This document shows, piece by piece, positions 19,591 through 31,000 of a stretch of 64,000 bases of DNA. The number at the start of each line of letters is the position of its first letter. Position 1 is the stretch's first letter. The stretch comes from Siphonodentalium dalli (taxonomy: Eukaryota > Mollusca > Scaphopoda > Gadilida > Siphonodentaliidae). A model generated the notes under the pieces. That model saw only the letters and a program-made list of their open reading frames with translations. It made no database searches and had not been told where the DNA came from. The position numbers were made by a program, and so were the translations under genes. The DNA lies in contig CP136068.1 in the NCBI GenBank assembly GCA_032622095.1, positions 127,415,989 through 127,479,988 on the forward strand, written 5' to 3'.

Positions 19591-21559
19591 ACATATGTCC
19601 TTTTATGCTGTTATTTTGGATCTTCTTGTGGGCTACGTTTTCTGAATTTGTGATGGCACTGCGATAGCAAGTAATTTTCATGTTTTATTCATCAATTGAG
19701 TGGGGAATTTGGTACGGATATATTTTTACTAATTTCGTTTGGGTGTACAACTATGGAATGTTTCATGGGATTGAATTAAGACTCCAGATCAACATTCTTC
19801 AGCAGATCAGAGTTGATTAATATATAATGCCACCAAAGGATAAACCTTGAACCTTGAAGGTACAAATCCGCATCAACAGTGTGGTAATTAGCATTAGAAA
19901 AATATGACCATATAAAAGGCTGGCTGTACCACCCTCCCCCCAATAAAACCGTACACTCGAAATGGATTTCCAATACAACAATACAAGGCTGTAAAGCTGG
20001 ATAAACAATAACTGGTGAATATAAGTCAACGATTGCAAACTGCAATAGATTTTTTTTTGTCTCGAGGGCAGTTGGGTAATTTTCATTTTAGTATCTGTCA
20101 GTGACAGCTCAATGGAAATTAAATGGGATATTAGTGCTATATATACAATCAACTAACAGGGGTAAAATAACAAATCATTATAAATCATAGAAACATAATA
20201 GCCAGGCTATCACCCCGGTGTACCCTGACCCAGGGAAAAATTCAGAGATTTTTTGGGAATACCTGTACTCTCGGGATCCAAATAATCATACCTGTATACA
20301 TATATTAATTTTAAGCAAAAAATCAAACCTACTGGTCTGTATGATCTTCATTTGGGTCTGTATTTTTATTTAATTTATAATTAATATGTGTCCTCAGATA
20401 ACCTCTGATGCACAGTTTCTGCCAAAAATTGTCCGAATTATCTTTCTCTTACTTTTAACAAGTTGGCAATTACTAATTACTATAATAGTAATTAGCCCAT
20501 CCATATAAGTCAATGACTCTAGGAAATTAAGCTTGAAAAGAATCCATGCACCATGTAAGTGCTATTATTTGGGTCTGTACTTTTATTCAATTTGGAGAAA
20601 TTTTCCACCCTGAGGTTTCGATCCCGAGAGTCTTCCAGCTGAGGTTATCCCCCCCCCCCCATTTAATTTGAGATGACATGATACTTTTGACTGGACAATT
20701 GAAATAATGGCCCTCTACTAGGGATGATTAGTTACCACTAAGGACCAAATATCCAGAATTTTCCAACTAAGGACCAAATATCCAGAGGGCACGAACAGGT
20801 CAGACACCTTAGGGTGAATAATATTTACAGTGTTTACATACATGTACTATACTATATGCTGAATTAGGGATTATTGCTTTGAATAAATTGGAAAATTCAG
20901 GTTGACTAAATACTGTCCACTTGAAATTTAGGGACATCAAGAGATTGCACCGGTGGTGCTTGCACACCCCACGGTCGCAAATTCGAATGACAAAGTATGG
21001 GTGAGATATCTGCTTGAATGGGGGGGGACCAAACATTTTCATATAAAAAAAGATAAATAACGGAGAAAGGAAAACACGAACAAAATCAAATCCAGGCTAA
21101 GTAGGTTGCATGGTTAAGGTTTGAAGCTTGATTTAGACCATTTCACAATGAAGTCAGTTTTATTGGCAGGAAACCGGAAAGACCTTGACACTATGCCACT
21201 GAAGACACCAACCACCAACTCCTAAGGACTGACAAACTCGCCCAGATACATGAATCAGGCTACCTTTCCTTTTGTTGTATGTGACACAAATCTGCACATC
21301 AAATCATGGAGAATCGAACCAGTTGGATGGATGTGTGGCCCTAAAAGCAATGTACTATGCACATTTCTGACTGAGCCATTCAATTTTTTTCAAAAGAATA
21401 TGTGCCAAGGCCATTTCATCTGCATACCTCAATGCAATGCATGAATTGCAGGAGTAAATAAGTGCTCTTACTGTGTATTCCCCAAGGGAAGGACAGATAC
21501 ATGGAACATTTAATTGGACCCATAAGCTTAACAGCACATGAAAGAGGGCTTTCAAGATA
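19591..21559. other. Long non-coding stretch; C12 tract and small duplication
   Basis: A run of twelve C lies at 20649-20660. AACTAAGGACCAAATATCCA-type wording is duplicated at about 20739-20781. Minus-strand frames of 89 and 111 codons (19776-20152) overlap each other in different frames and show no domain, so they are not called. Nothing else was recognised. Confidence 0.5.
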
Positions 21560-21702
21560 TAGTAATGCCCTAAATAATCGACTCCTTAACCACAGCAGAA
21601 TTATGGGTAATTTTTCAGGATTTAGTTGGAATTATGGCTTGTTGCCATTCATTGGAAAGCTCTACTGAAAAATTACCCATAATTATTTAGGGCATTACTG
21701 TA
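21560..21702. mobile_element. Family A MITE, right arm largely deleted
   Basis: The left arm reaches GGAAAGCTCT, then sequence jumps to CTGAAAAATTACCCATAATT and the terminal GGCATTACTGTA. Confidence 0.88.
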
Positions 21703-22199
21703 CATCAAAGATTTTTGCCACAACAAGTCCATGAAGATGCACTCAACCCAATCATAACATGTGGGGGATAGTGGAAACATGAAATACAGACTCTACAGTA
21801 AGTCATAGTCACAAGTTTTAAGTAAATTCATTCGTTCTCTAACTTCTATACAAGGATGGAGATAAGAAAATACACTACACATTTCCACAATGTGCATATA
21901 TATAATGTATTATATTATATGATGTCCAGAGTTGAATACAAGCTTTCCCGCTTTTGACACTTTCTGTAACACAAACGTGTGTACAAAAGTAAGATTTAAC
22001 ACATTTCCCTCCATTTAAGGTATTCTATAATGATTGGGCCAGTCCAGTCCAGGTAAGAATACCAGACCACCGAGAGCTGGACCAGACTAGACTGGACCAC
22101 CTCTTCACTGGACTGGACCACCACTGGTCAGGTCCGCATCCCTAATATCACCCACCAATGGCCACCATCAGAAATGAATTCGGGATACTATGATTAACA
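21703..22199. other. Non-coding with a CTGGACCAC-rich patch
   Basis: 22030-22145 repeats short words such as GGACCAGAC, ACTGGACCAC and GTCCAGTCCAGG, probably a decayed microrepeat. No gene was recognised. Confidence 0.45.
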
Positions 22200-22325
22200 T
22201 AAATTGAATACCCTGGGGAAAACTGCATTATTGTAAGCGATGCAAAGTGAAATTGGCTCACAATAATCACTTAAATCATGTAATCCCAAACTGGACATTT
22301 ATCTAATGTGAAATACATTACTGTA
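22200..22325. mobile_element. Family D core remnant
   Basis: GCATTATTGTAAGCGATGCA, CACTTAAATCATG and GTGAAATACATTACTGTA match the unique middle of family D (about 960-1045), diverged and without ends. Confidence 0.5.
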
Positions 22326-22651
22326 TACATCCATCAGCCCATCCCTGAGTTTAAACCCAGTCTGTTTTTGCTCCCAAATAAATCATGGGGTGGTCCTCGT
22401 TGATAAGCCCACCCCCATTTTTAGAACTTATAGGGCGTTTACACATTGATGTCAGGTTAACTCTGAATGAAGATGACAAAAATTCATGCACAAAAAATAG
22501 TATTACTCCAGCTAATTTCCATTGCAATCTCATAAATACTACCTATCCGATTGTGTTTCACAAAATGCTGTATTACAATATGTAAGATGATCTTTGTGTC
22601 TTATTTTAAATATATATCTAACATATAAATAAAACACAAACAAATTATTGT

Positions 22652-23030
22652 CATTAAAGACCTTTTATGGACTTGTTCGGGTGCAAGAAACTGATAAGTT
22701 AGTACTCAGGCGCTGTGCCAACTGGGGGGGATGTAGAATTCTACTAACATCGGCGAAAATCTCAACGAAATCGACCACACCACTCCACAGAAAACATCAC
22801 CTGAGCAACGCGCAAACGTAAATATTTACATCTCGATTCGGAATGCTACAAACGGCGATAAACCAGCGCAAATGATTTCGCCATCGAGAGTCATTCATTT
22901 AATTGATATATAAGAATGACGGTGTGTGATGTAAATTCGGATTTATATTCGTAAAGATAACAACTTTGAGCAAGAATATTCAACTATTTCTATTTGATCA
23001 CCCTACCAGAGTGTATCACATCACTTTAAA
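22652..23030 (-). mobile_element. Family E right half (solo arm)
   Basis: Begins ATTAAAGACC, at the palindrome centre of the complete E copy, and runs through TGGACTTGTTCGGGTGCAAG, CCAACTGGGGGGGATGTAGA, ACATCTCGATTCGGAATGC and TTGATCACCCTACCAGAGTG to the terminal CACATCACTTTAAA. The left arm is absent. Confidence 0.88.
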
Positions 23031-23237
23031 TAAATAATATACACCATGATTCATATCAAATATGACATTAGATTAGCCTTATGAATGCAAACTGAGATGT
23101 TACATGTGTTAAGCACAGTCCCAAGTTTTTGTGTCAAAAAATTCACGAACCCTGTGGGCTTACTGATGGCTGCATACAGTATTATAACTGCTATTAGTTA
23201 ATAAATATATTACCTGTGTTACGATTTGAAACAGTTA

Positions 23238-23339
23238 TAGAGTTCCCTGTCAGATATTCAAATCTTTCCCTGGCTTTGAACTGGTGGAATATGATCTATA
23301 CAGGCTTATATAGTCAGAGTAGATATTCATGGCACGATT
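23238..23339 (-). mobile_element. Family D right-end fragment
   Basis: GAGTTCCCTGTCAGA, GAACTGGTGGAATATGATCT and ATTCATGGCACGATTG match the right arm of family D. Confidence 0.75.
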
Positions 23340-23567
23340 GACTTGAAACACAACAACAAACAAATAAATGCCGGAATCAAAGTCAACCTTGAATATTTTA
23401 GGTCACTTTATATGGTTATCAAGGGTTACATTTTGTGCATGCTAACATCACGGTTTAGTGAATACAACTTATTAAAACTGACAATCAAACCAACCAGAGG
23501 GGGTTGTTTGATGTGGTCCTCATGGATGAATTCGTAATTAACAAACAGTTGGTTTAACTCGCACAAT

Positions 23568-23967
23568 CAAGCCTGCAAATAGTGTGTCTGTCATTTGTAG
23601 AATGAGGTTCCCAGAGTGTGAATTTGGTGACACTGTCCCGCAAGGCAAGCTAGCATCAGCAAAATACCCTCTGGGAAAACTCATTCTTCTTAGGCTTCGA
23701 CTGCTATGGGAGACCCGAGAATCAGATTGAAGTTTGAAGATGTTTATTCCATTTGTCACCTCGATTATGCATTTTATCTTCTGCAAATTAGAGGATATAG
23801 AAACTTCCGTGAAAATGGAAAAAAGTAACTAAAACAATGTTAATTTGAGACTATAGATACTTCCCAGAAGATGTGGCCTTAGCACAATGAGGTTCTCTGT
23901 GCAGGAAAGCATCACTAAATTCACCCTCTGGGGACCTCATTCAGACACACTAATTGCAGGTTTGCAC
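23568..23967. mobile_element. Family G element, near complete
   Basis: About 400 bp: the GCCTGCAAATAGTGTGTCTG end, a diverged first hairpin, the CCTCGATTATGCATTTTATC middle, the second half-hairpin AAATTCACCCTCTGGGGACC and the TTGCAGGTTTGCA end. Confidence 0.75.
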
Positions 23968-24128
23968 AAATAAACACAGATTTGCATTTATGAATATCTC
24001 AATAACACCCCATTTAGAATCGATCAATGTGAAGTTACAAAACAACCAGGGTGTTGGTGCAGCAGGGGCTTCTCACCCCAAATAGACAAACATCCATACA
24101 TTTAAGTTTCACCAGTTAAAAATTTAGT

Positions 24129-24327
24129 TAATAGCCCTAAATAATCAACTTCTTAACCAGAGTAGAATTATGGGTAACTGTTCAGGATTTACTTGGAAAT
24201 ATGGCTTGTTGCCATTCATCGAAAAGCTCTCCGATGAATGGCAACAAACCATATTTCCGACTAAATCCTGAAAAGTTACCCATAATTCTACTGTGGTTAA
24301 GGAGTCGATTACTTAAGGCATTACTGT
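24129..24327. mobile_element. Family A palindromic MITE, slightly shortened
   Basis: Both arms are present. The loop is shortened to GAAAAGCTCTCCGATG, and the ends are eroded (ATAGCCCTAAATAATCAACT; GGCATTACTGT). Confidence 0.88.
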
Positions 24328-24418
24328 TTTTGAGGTTATTAAGTGTTGCTTTCAGTCGCTATGACCATATCACATGCAATGGAGGAAAGACCATGCAAAT
24401 CAATGCGATGTTACAATG

Positions 24419-24665
24419 TTAACCCCTTTGATACTAAATTGATTCTCCCACCCAGTTATAACTCTATACATTGGAATAGTATATTATTCATTTCAGGGGG
24501 TGTTTAGGAAAACTGAGCAGACAGAGATGAAAAGAAAATAACAGAAGTATTCCTATTCATTGGTGGGAAATGTTCAGATAATAAGTTCAACATACAAACT
24601 TATTGTCTGAATATTTCCTAAGGGAACTACTCGTCAATGAGTATTTAGTATTTAGAAAAGGTTAA
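24419..24665 (+). mobile_element. Family C MITE, complete
   Basis: TTAACCCCTTTGATACTAAA at the left and TTTAGTATTTAGAAAAGGTT followed by AA at the right give inverted ends with TTAA on both sides, 247 bp. This is the best copy for defining the family limits. Confidence 0.85.
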
Positions 24666-24693
24666 ATAAAACAACATAAAACCCCAACATAGT

Positions 24694-24893
24694 TACAGTA
24701 ATGTCCTAAATAATCGACTCCTTAACCACAGCAGAATTATGGGTAATTTTTCAGGTCATTTAGTTGGAAATATGGCTTGTTTCAGCGAGAGCTTTCCGAT
24801 GAATGGCATTAAGCCATATTTCCGACTAAATCCTGAAAAATTTCCCATAATTCTGCTGTGGTTTAGGGGTAGATTATTTAGGATATTACTGTA
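24694..24893. mobile_element. Family A MITE with deletion near the tip
   Basis: Both ends are present (TTACAGTAATGTCC, GGATATTACTGTA). The tip reads TTGTTTCAGCGAGAGC, so part of the left tip is lost. Confidence 0.88.
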
Positions 24894-24996
24894 CATCAAT
24901 CCAAATAACAATAGTTTTAATGTTGGAATAGACACCCAGACTCCGGAAAGTACAGAAGACCTGGCTTGAGTGATCTGCTCATACAATTGGGTCTGA

Positions 24997-26668
24997 CATC
25001 GTGCCATGAATATGTACTCCATCTACATCCGTAGAGATCATATTCCACCAGTACAAAACCTGGGAACTTTTTGAAAATTTCACAGGGAACCACATAAAGT
25101 CGAAAAGATATCGCAGGAAATGTATTTCTTAGTTATTACATGTTCTTTAATAATATACTTCATTGTAGGTGAAGGTCCCAACAAGAAATTGCATGATTTA
25201 AGTGACTATATGAGCAATTTTGCTTTGCGTCGCTCAAAATTATGGAATTTCTCCTGGGTTATATTAATTAAATGTTTATTGTGATATCGGCTCACAAAAT
25301 TCACAAAAAAGCATGAAATCTCGAGTTGGGAACTTCATGCACCTTATAGTGAAGAACATTATTAAGGAACAGATAATAACTAAGAAATATATTCCCCGCG
25401 TTATTTTTTGGACTTTATAAGGTTCCCTGTCAAAACTTCAAAAGGTTCCAATGTTTTGTACAGGTGGAATATGATCTCTACAGGCGTTAGCCATAGTGGT
25501 GATTCAGGGCATGATCTCTACAGGCGTTAGCCATAGTGGTGATTCAGGGCATGATCTCTACGGGCGTTAGCCATAGTGGTGATTCAGGGCATGATCTCTA
25601 CAGGCGTTAGCCATAGTGGTGATTCAGGGCATGATCTCTACGGGCGTTAGCCATAGTGGTGATTCAGGGCATGATCTCTACAGGCGTTAGCCATAGTGGT
25701 GATTCAGGGCATGATCTCTACAGGCGTTAGCCAGTGGTGATTCAGGGCATGATCTCTACGGGCGTTAGCCATAGTGGTGATTCAGGGCATGATCTCTACG
25801 GGCGTTAGCCATAGTGGTGATTCAGGGCATGATCTCTACGGGCGTTAGCCAGTGGTAATTCAGGGCATGATCTCTACGGGCGTTAGCCATAGTGGTGATT
25901 CAGGGCATGATCTCTACAGGCGTTAGCGAGTGGTGATTCAGGGCATGATCTCTATGGGCGTTAGCCATAGTGGTGATTCAGGGCATGATCTCTACGGGCG
26001 TTAGCCAGTGGTGATTCAGGGCATGATCTCTACGGGCGTTAGCCATAGTGGTGATTCAGGGCATGATCTCTACGGGCGTTAGCCATAGTGGTGATTCAGG
26101 GCATGATCTCTACAGGCGTTAGCCATAGTGGTGATTCAGGGCATGATCACTACGGGTGTTAGCCATAGTGGTGATTCAGGGCATGATCTCTACGGGCGTT
26201 AGCCATAGTGGTGATTCAGGGCATGATCTCTACAGGCATTAGCCATAGTGGTGATTCAGGGCATGATCTCTACGGGCGTTAACCATAGTGGTGATTCAGG
26301 GCATGATCTATACGGGCGTTAGCCATAGTGGTGATTCAGGGCATGATCTCTACAGGCGTTAACCATAGTGGTGATTCAGGGCATGATCTCTACGGGCGTT
26401 AGCCATAGTGGTGATTCAGGGCATGATCTCTACAGGCGTTAGCCATAGTGGTGATTCAGGGCATGATCTCTACAGGCTTTAGCCATAGTGGTGATTCAGA
26501 GCATGATCTCTACAGGCGTTAGCCATAGTGGTGATTCAGGGCATGATCTCTACGGGCGTTAGCCATAGTGGTGATTCAGGGCATGATCTCTACAGGCGTT
26601 AGCCATAGTGGTGATTCAGGGCATGATCTCTACAGGCGTTAGCCATAGCGGTGATTCAGGGCATGATC
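24997..26668. mobile_element. Family D copy 2 carrying an expanded terminus
   Basis: The left end (CATCGTGCCATGAATATG, then GATCATATTCCACCAG) and right arm (GGAATATGATCTCTACAGGC) are as in copy 1, with the middle in the opposite orientation. The right terminus, one ~40-bp unit in other copies, is replaced by the tandem array at 25471-26668. Confidence 0.85.
25471..26668 (+). repeat. 40-bp minisatellite, about 30 units
   Basis: The unit is GATCTCTACAGGCGTTAGCC plus ATAGTGGTGATTCAGGGCAT. Variant units lack ATA (37 bp) or swap ACAGG for ACGGG. The unit equals the segment between the two ATGATCT words at the end of family D, so the array is an expansion of the transposon terminus. It ends with GCATGATCTTATTCG. 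Confidence 0.97.
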
Positions 26669-26689
26669 TTATTCGAAACATGTTATTTT

Positions 26690-26862
26690 ATACACTTTTA
26701 TCTAACTAAACGGATATGGCTCATTGCAGCTTCCAAATTTTGTCTACGTAATTTGGAAGTATAGGTATAACATAGGTTGACAAATACACAAATTGTTGAC
26801 ATACCGACCTCATATGGTCTGAAAAATACTTGCCATGGTCACAGCTATTGGAATCACCCACT
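26690..26862 (+). repeat. Dispersed repeat U, third copy (left half)
   Basis: ACTAAACGGATATGGCTCAT, CTTCCAAATTTTGTCTACGT and GTCTGAAAAATACTTG match 6440-6600. It runs straight into a family D half. Confidence 0.6.
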
Positions 26863-27048
26863 AATGTGAAGTACATTATTGAGGAACACGTATTAACAAA
26901 GAAATATATTCCCTGCCTTGTTTGGTCAATGTTATAAAGTTAGTTCCCAGTCAGAACTGGTCGGAATATCAAAAAGTTCCCAGGTTTTGTGCTGGTGGAA
27001 TATGATCTCTAAGGTCATTAGCCAGAGTAGAGATTCATGGCATGATCT
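26863..27048 (-). mobile_element. Family D right half (single-unit terminus)
   Basis: GTGAAGTACATTATTGAGGA, GTGCTGGTGGAATATGATCT and ATTCATGGCATGATCT. The terminus has a single unit, which gives the unexpanded reference for the array less than 400 bp upstream. Confidence 0.8.
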
Positions 27049-27230
27049 AGCCCCCAGGTCGCTTTCAGTAAATGACATACCACCATTATGACACTTTAAT
27101 TTATTGGTAGAGGAAATGGCATGTGGACTCGGAGTGTCACGGTCAGCAATCATGGGGTACTTGGAATAAAACATTTTTACAAATGTTTCTATCAGAAAAA
27201 TCCTTCTATTGGAAATTATGATCATTGTAA

Positions 27231-27439
27231 TACAGTATTGCCCTAAATAATTGACTCCTTAACCACAGCAGAATTATGAGTAATTTTTCAGGATTTAATC
27301 GGCTTGTTGCCATTCATTGGAAAGCTCTCACTGAGAGATTTCCAATGAATGGCAACAAGCCATATTTCCGACTAAATCCTGAAAAAATACCCATAATTCT
27401 GCTGTGGTTAAGGAGTCGATTATTTAGGGCATTACTGTA
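27231..27439. mobile_element. Family A palindromic MITE
   Basis: 209 bp with TACAGTATTGCC and GGCATTACTGTA ends. The left arm lacks 8-9 nt (GGATTTAATCGGCTTGTTGC). Confidence 0.92.
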
Positions 27440-27539
27440 TTTTAAGTATTTAAGTTTGTCCTCTCACTCCTCCTTTAAATTTTGCCTTAACTTCTCTGAT
27501 ACCCTGATTGGGTCTAAATTAATACTTTATACCGTTATG

Positions 27540-29275
27540 TAATTTTTTCTAACATTTTTACCAAAGTGTGAAATAAAATCTTTATTTTGGAAACTATGAT
27601 AAATGTTAGCAGTCAAAATTGTTTTCTGAATTTAAATTGTGCCTGAATATTCTCTAGATAAGTTAATTGTCCTAGGATACACAAATTATTATGTACATCA
27701 CTTGCAATATATGCCCCCCCCCCCCCCCTGTGAAGTGACATAAGGAACTGTTGATAGTGCAGAAACTGCAGTTAGTACTCAGTCAATTACAATGAGTTTA
27801 ACATATCTGGATTAAAGAAAATATCCCTGGAAGACACTTGATAGTACAGGAGTATTAATTAGCCACCATGAAGAAACCCCTCCCACTCCCGATGGAATTA
27901 TCCACAGTATGGCACTAACATTTAGCCAGCATGGGGACCTGGTTATGATCTGGTCATATTCACAGTCACGTCACACTCACACAATGGGGTCTGACCTTAG
28001 GTAATATTGATATTGATATCAGTAGCTAATACATCTCCGAATGTTTTATTTGGTAGTTTTTCTAACATTCTTACCAAAATTTCCACTAAAAAAAAAAATG
28101 ATCATTTTTATAAAAAAAAAATCATTTAAACCCCACCCACCTGAAGTGATAAAATGAACTGTTGACAGACCTCCAGCAATTAAAATGTAAATGAAAGTTT
28201 TGCATACCTGGATTAAAGAAAATACCTTCGGAAGACCAGGGAAGACACGAACTGAAAGAACAGGACTATTAATTAGCCACCATGAAGAAACCCCTCCAAC
28301 TCCCGATGGAATTATCTGAAAGTATGTTACTAACATTTAGCCAGCATGGGGATCTGGTTATGATCTGGTCATATTTACGGTCGCCATCACACTCACTCAA
28401 TCGGGTCTGACCTCAGGTAATATTGATATCGATTTCAGTAGCTAATACAACTCCAAAAGTTTTATTTGGTAGTTTTTCTAAAATTCTTACCAAAGTTTTC
28501 CACTAAAAAAAACTATGATAATTTTTATCACATATTATCATCAACGGCACTGTAAACCCAACCCACCTGTGAAGGGACAAAATGAACTGTTGAAGACCTC
28601 CAGCAATTAAAATTTAAATGAAAGTTTTGCATACCTGGATTAAAGAAAATACCCTCAGAAGACCAGGGAAGACACTTGAACTGAAAAAACAAGACTATTA
28701 ATTATAGTCACTATGAAGAAACCCCTCCTACTCCCGATGAAACTATCTGAAATTATGGCACTAACATTTAGGCAACATGGGGACCTGGTTATAATCTGGT
28801 CATATTCAGTCGCCATCACACTCACACAATCGGGTCTGACCTCAGGTAATATTGATATAGATTTCAGTTGTAACATACAACTCCGAAAGTTTTATTTGGT
28901 AGTTTTTCTAAAATTCTTACCAAAATGTTTTCCACTAAAAAAAACTATGATCATTTTTATCACATATTATCATCTACAGCACTCGAAACCCCACCCACCT
29001 GTGAAGTGAGAAAATGAACTGTTGACAGACCTCCAGCAATTAAAATTTAAATGAATGTTTCGCATACCTGGATAAAAGAAAATATCCACTGGAATTCCAA
29101 GACAATCGAAAGTACAGGAATATCAATTCTCTGCCACAAAGAAAAACCCCTCTCACTCCTGATGGAATTATCCGAAAGTAAAGACTAAGGTTTAGCCAGC
29201 ATGGGAACCAGGCTAAAGTGGTCTGGTCATATTCACTGTCGCTGTAACACAATCGGGTCTGACCTCAGGGCGCTT
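27540..29275. repeat. ~430-bp tandem array, four diverged units
   Basis: Equivalent words recur at about 411-431-bp spacing: (CC)CACCTGTGAAGTGA near 27729, 28140, 28567 and 28998; GAAGAAACCCCTCC(C/A)ACTCC; CAGCATGGGGA(C/T)CTGGTTAT; GGGTCTGACCTCAGGTAATA. On the minus strand each unit has AG/GT-flanked segments (a CTTTCAG before TTCGTGTCTTCC, a CCAG before GTATGC), but no frame stays open in all units. C15 lies at 27714-27728. Confidence 0.85.
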
Positions 29276-29845
29276 TTCATTCATACACTATGAAGACTGA
29301 GTGTAGTTCTATGTTCACCAATGTAGCCTCAAAATGACCCACTTGTGTATCGCTGTGCCCACCCGAGTAAAGAATTTGAATAATGACAAAAGAATCGTAC
29401 ATAACAAAAGGTCCGCTTATTGGTTCCTAATGTGAGTTTGTTCAATGAATTATATGATTTAGATATTTGTTTTCGATAAGGAAGCTCAGGACATTGTTGA
29501 TTCCAATAAAAACAGTTCAAAGGTCCATGATTATTGCAAAGACAATCATTATCTGGTGGGGAATGTGATGAACAAAGCACCATATGTTTAGAGGTGTCCA
29601 TGTAAATAAGCATATAAGATGACAGTTGTCTTAATTTCTTTTTATTTATGAAGAATAAAAACCCAGCACATGTTCCATTTCATGTTTAAAAGCCCAGGAG
29701 CTGGGGTATCCCCTGCAGTTTGATGAATATCAAAAGCAACATTGGTAGTTAAATTCACTATTACATGTATTCTGCTGGGACAAAGTTTAATACAACTACT
29801 GACTGGCTTACATGTGCATTGGTTGGGCCAGAATTAAAGGCCTGC
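29276..29845. other. Non-coding, nothing recognised
   Basis: A 94-codon minus-strand frame at 29329-29613 has no motif and no splice context. It is left uncalled. Confidence 0.45.
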
Positions 29846-30031
29846 TTAACCCTTTCTACATGGAATGGATTCTCCCATTCAGTTATAAAAGTATACAATG
29901 GAATGGTCTATAATTCATTTGGAGGGGTGTTCAGGTGATAAAAGCAGATGACAGACAGAAAAACAGATAATACAAGAGCAGAATTATTCATATTCATTGG
30001 TGGGAATTGTTCAGATAATAAGTTCCACAAA
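29846..30031 (+). mobile_element. Family C MITE, right end missing
   Basis: TTAACCCTTTCTACATGGAA through GTTCAGATAATAAGTTCCAC. It breaks off before the right terminus. Confidence 0.8.
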
Positions 30032-30206
30032 TGGTCGATGGTTCGAGCCTCTGCCAGGGACGCTGGAAGCACCAAAGGGCAAACCAGTCAGGAAGGCACT
30101 TTTCGGTACCCACTGGACTCCCCTGGACAAGGGCAAGGGGGCAATTGCCCCTGCATGCCCCCTTTCTCCGGCGTCCCTGGCCTCTTCTTAGTTTGCTAAA
30201 TATACG
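30032..30206. other. GC-richer unique insert
   Basis: The stretch with CTGCCAGGGACGCTGGAAGC and TGGACAAGGGCAAGGGGGCA is distinctly richer in G and C than its surroundings. Several short frames on both strands cross it, with no recognisable domain. It fills the gap between a truncated C element and a truncated A element. Confidence 0.4.
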
Positions 30207-30316
30207 CCGAGAGCTTTCCGATGAATGGCAACAAGCCATATTTTCCGACTAAATCCTGAAAAGTTACCCATAATTCTGCTGTGGTTAAGGAGTCGATTAA
30301 TTAGAGCATTACTGTA
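30207..30316 (+). mobile_element. Family A solo right half
   Basis: Starts at the hairpin tip (CGAGAGCTTTCCGATGAATG) and runs to the normal end GCATTACTGTA. The left arm is absent. Confidence 0.9.
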
Positions 30317-30330
30317 GTACTAGATATTTA

Positions 30331-30512
30331 CAGCAGAATTATGGGTAACTTTTCAGGATTTAGTAGGAAATATGGCTTGTTGCCATTCATCAGAAAGCTC
30401 TCACCGAGAGCTTTCCGATGAATGGCAACAAGCCATATTTCCGACTAAATCCTGAAAAGTTACCCATAATTCTGCTGTGGTTAAGGAGTCGATTAATTAG
30501 AGCATTACTGTA
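30331..30512. mobile_element. Family A MITE lacking its outer left end
   Basis: Begins at CAGCAGAATTATGGGTAACT (about 37 nt into the family) and is then complete to GCATTACTGTA. The 16 nt TAGTACTAGATATTTR follow both this copy and the half copy before it, showing a local duplication. Confidence 0.9.
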
Positions 30513-30626
30513 GTACTAGATATTTGCAGTTGATTGCAATTTGAGTGAGAATTTCCCCCAGCACCTAAAGGGGTACCATTACCGCAACCCCAAGCGGAAA
30601 CCCTGGCTAAAAGTAAGTTTATCAAT

Positions 30627-30860
30627 GCTTTCTATACTAAATACTCATTAATGAGTAGACCATGTATCCCTTAGGAAATGTTCAGATAATAAGTTCAATG
30701 TTTGTTACATTTCCCACCAATGCATAAGATTCCTTCTGCACTTTTCATTGTCTGTCGTATGCTCATATTTCCTGAACATCCCTCCATATGAATAATTGAC
30801 CATTCCAATGTATACTTTTATAACTGAATGGGAGAATTCATTCAGTATAGAAAGGTTTAA
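30627..30860 (-). mobile_element. Family C MITE, reverse
   Basis: Reads GCTTTCTATACTAAATACTC at the left and GAATTCATTCAGTATAGAAA then GGTTTAA at the right. Confidence 0.8.
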
Positions 30861-31000
30861 TGTAGTATATCACCTGCTTACATTTCATCTGTGACATCTC
30901 AGCAGGTTCTCGTGTCACAAAGATGGTGTCATTTTCTCCAGATATAACAGCACATCATCAACGCTCAGATTCATATACCTGTAACCAGGAACATTTGGAA

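Noticed and set aside
19776-20152. Overlapping minus-strand frames of 89 and 111 codons
   Set aside because: Different frames over the same DNA, no motif and no splice signals.
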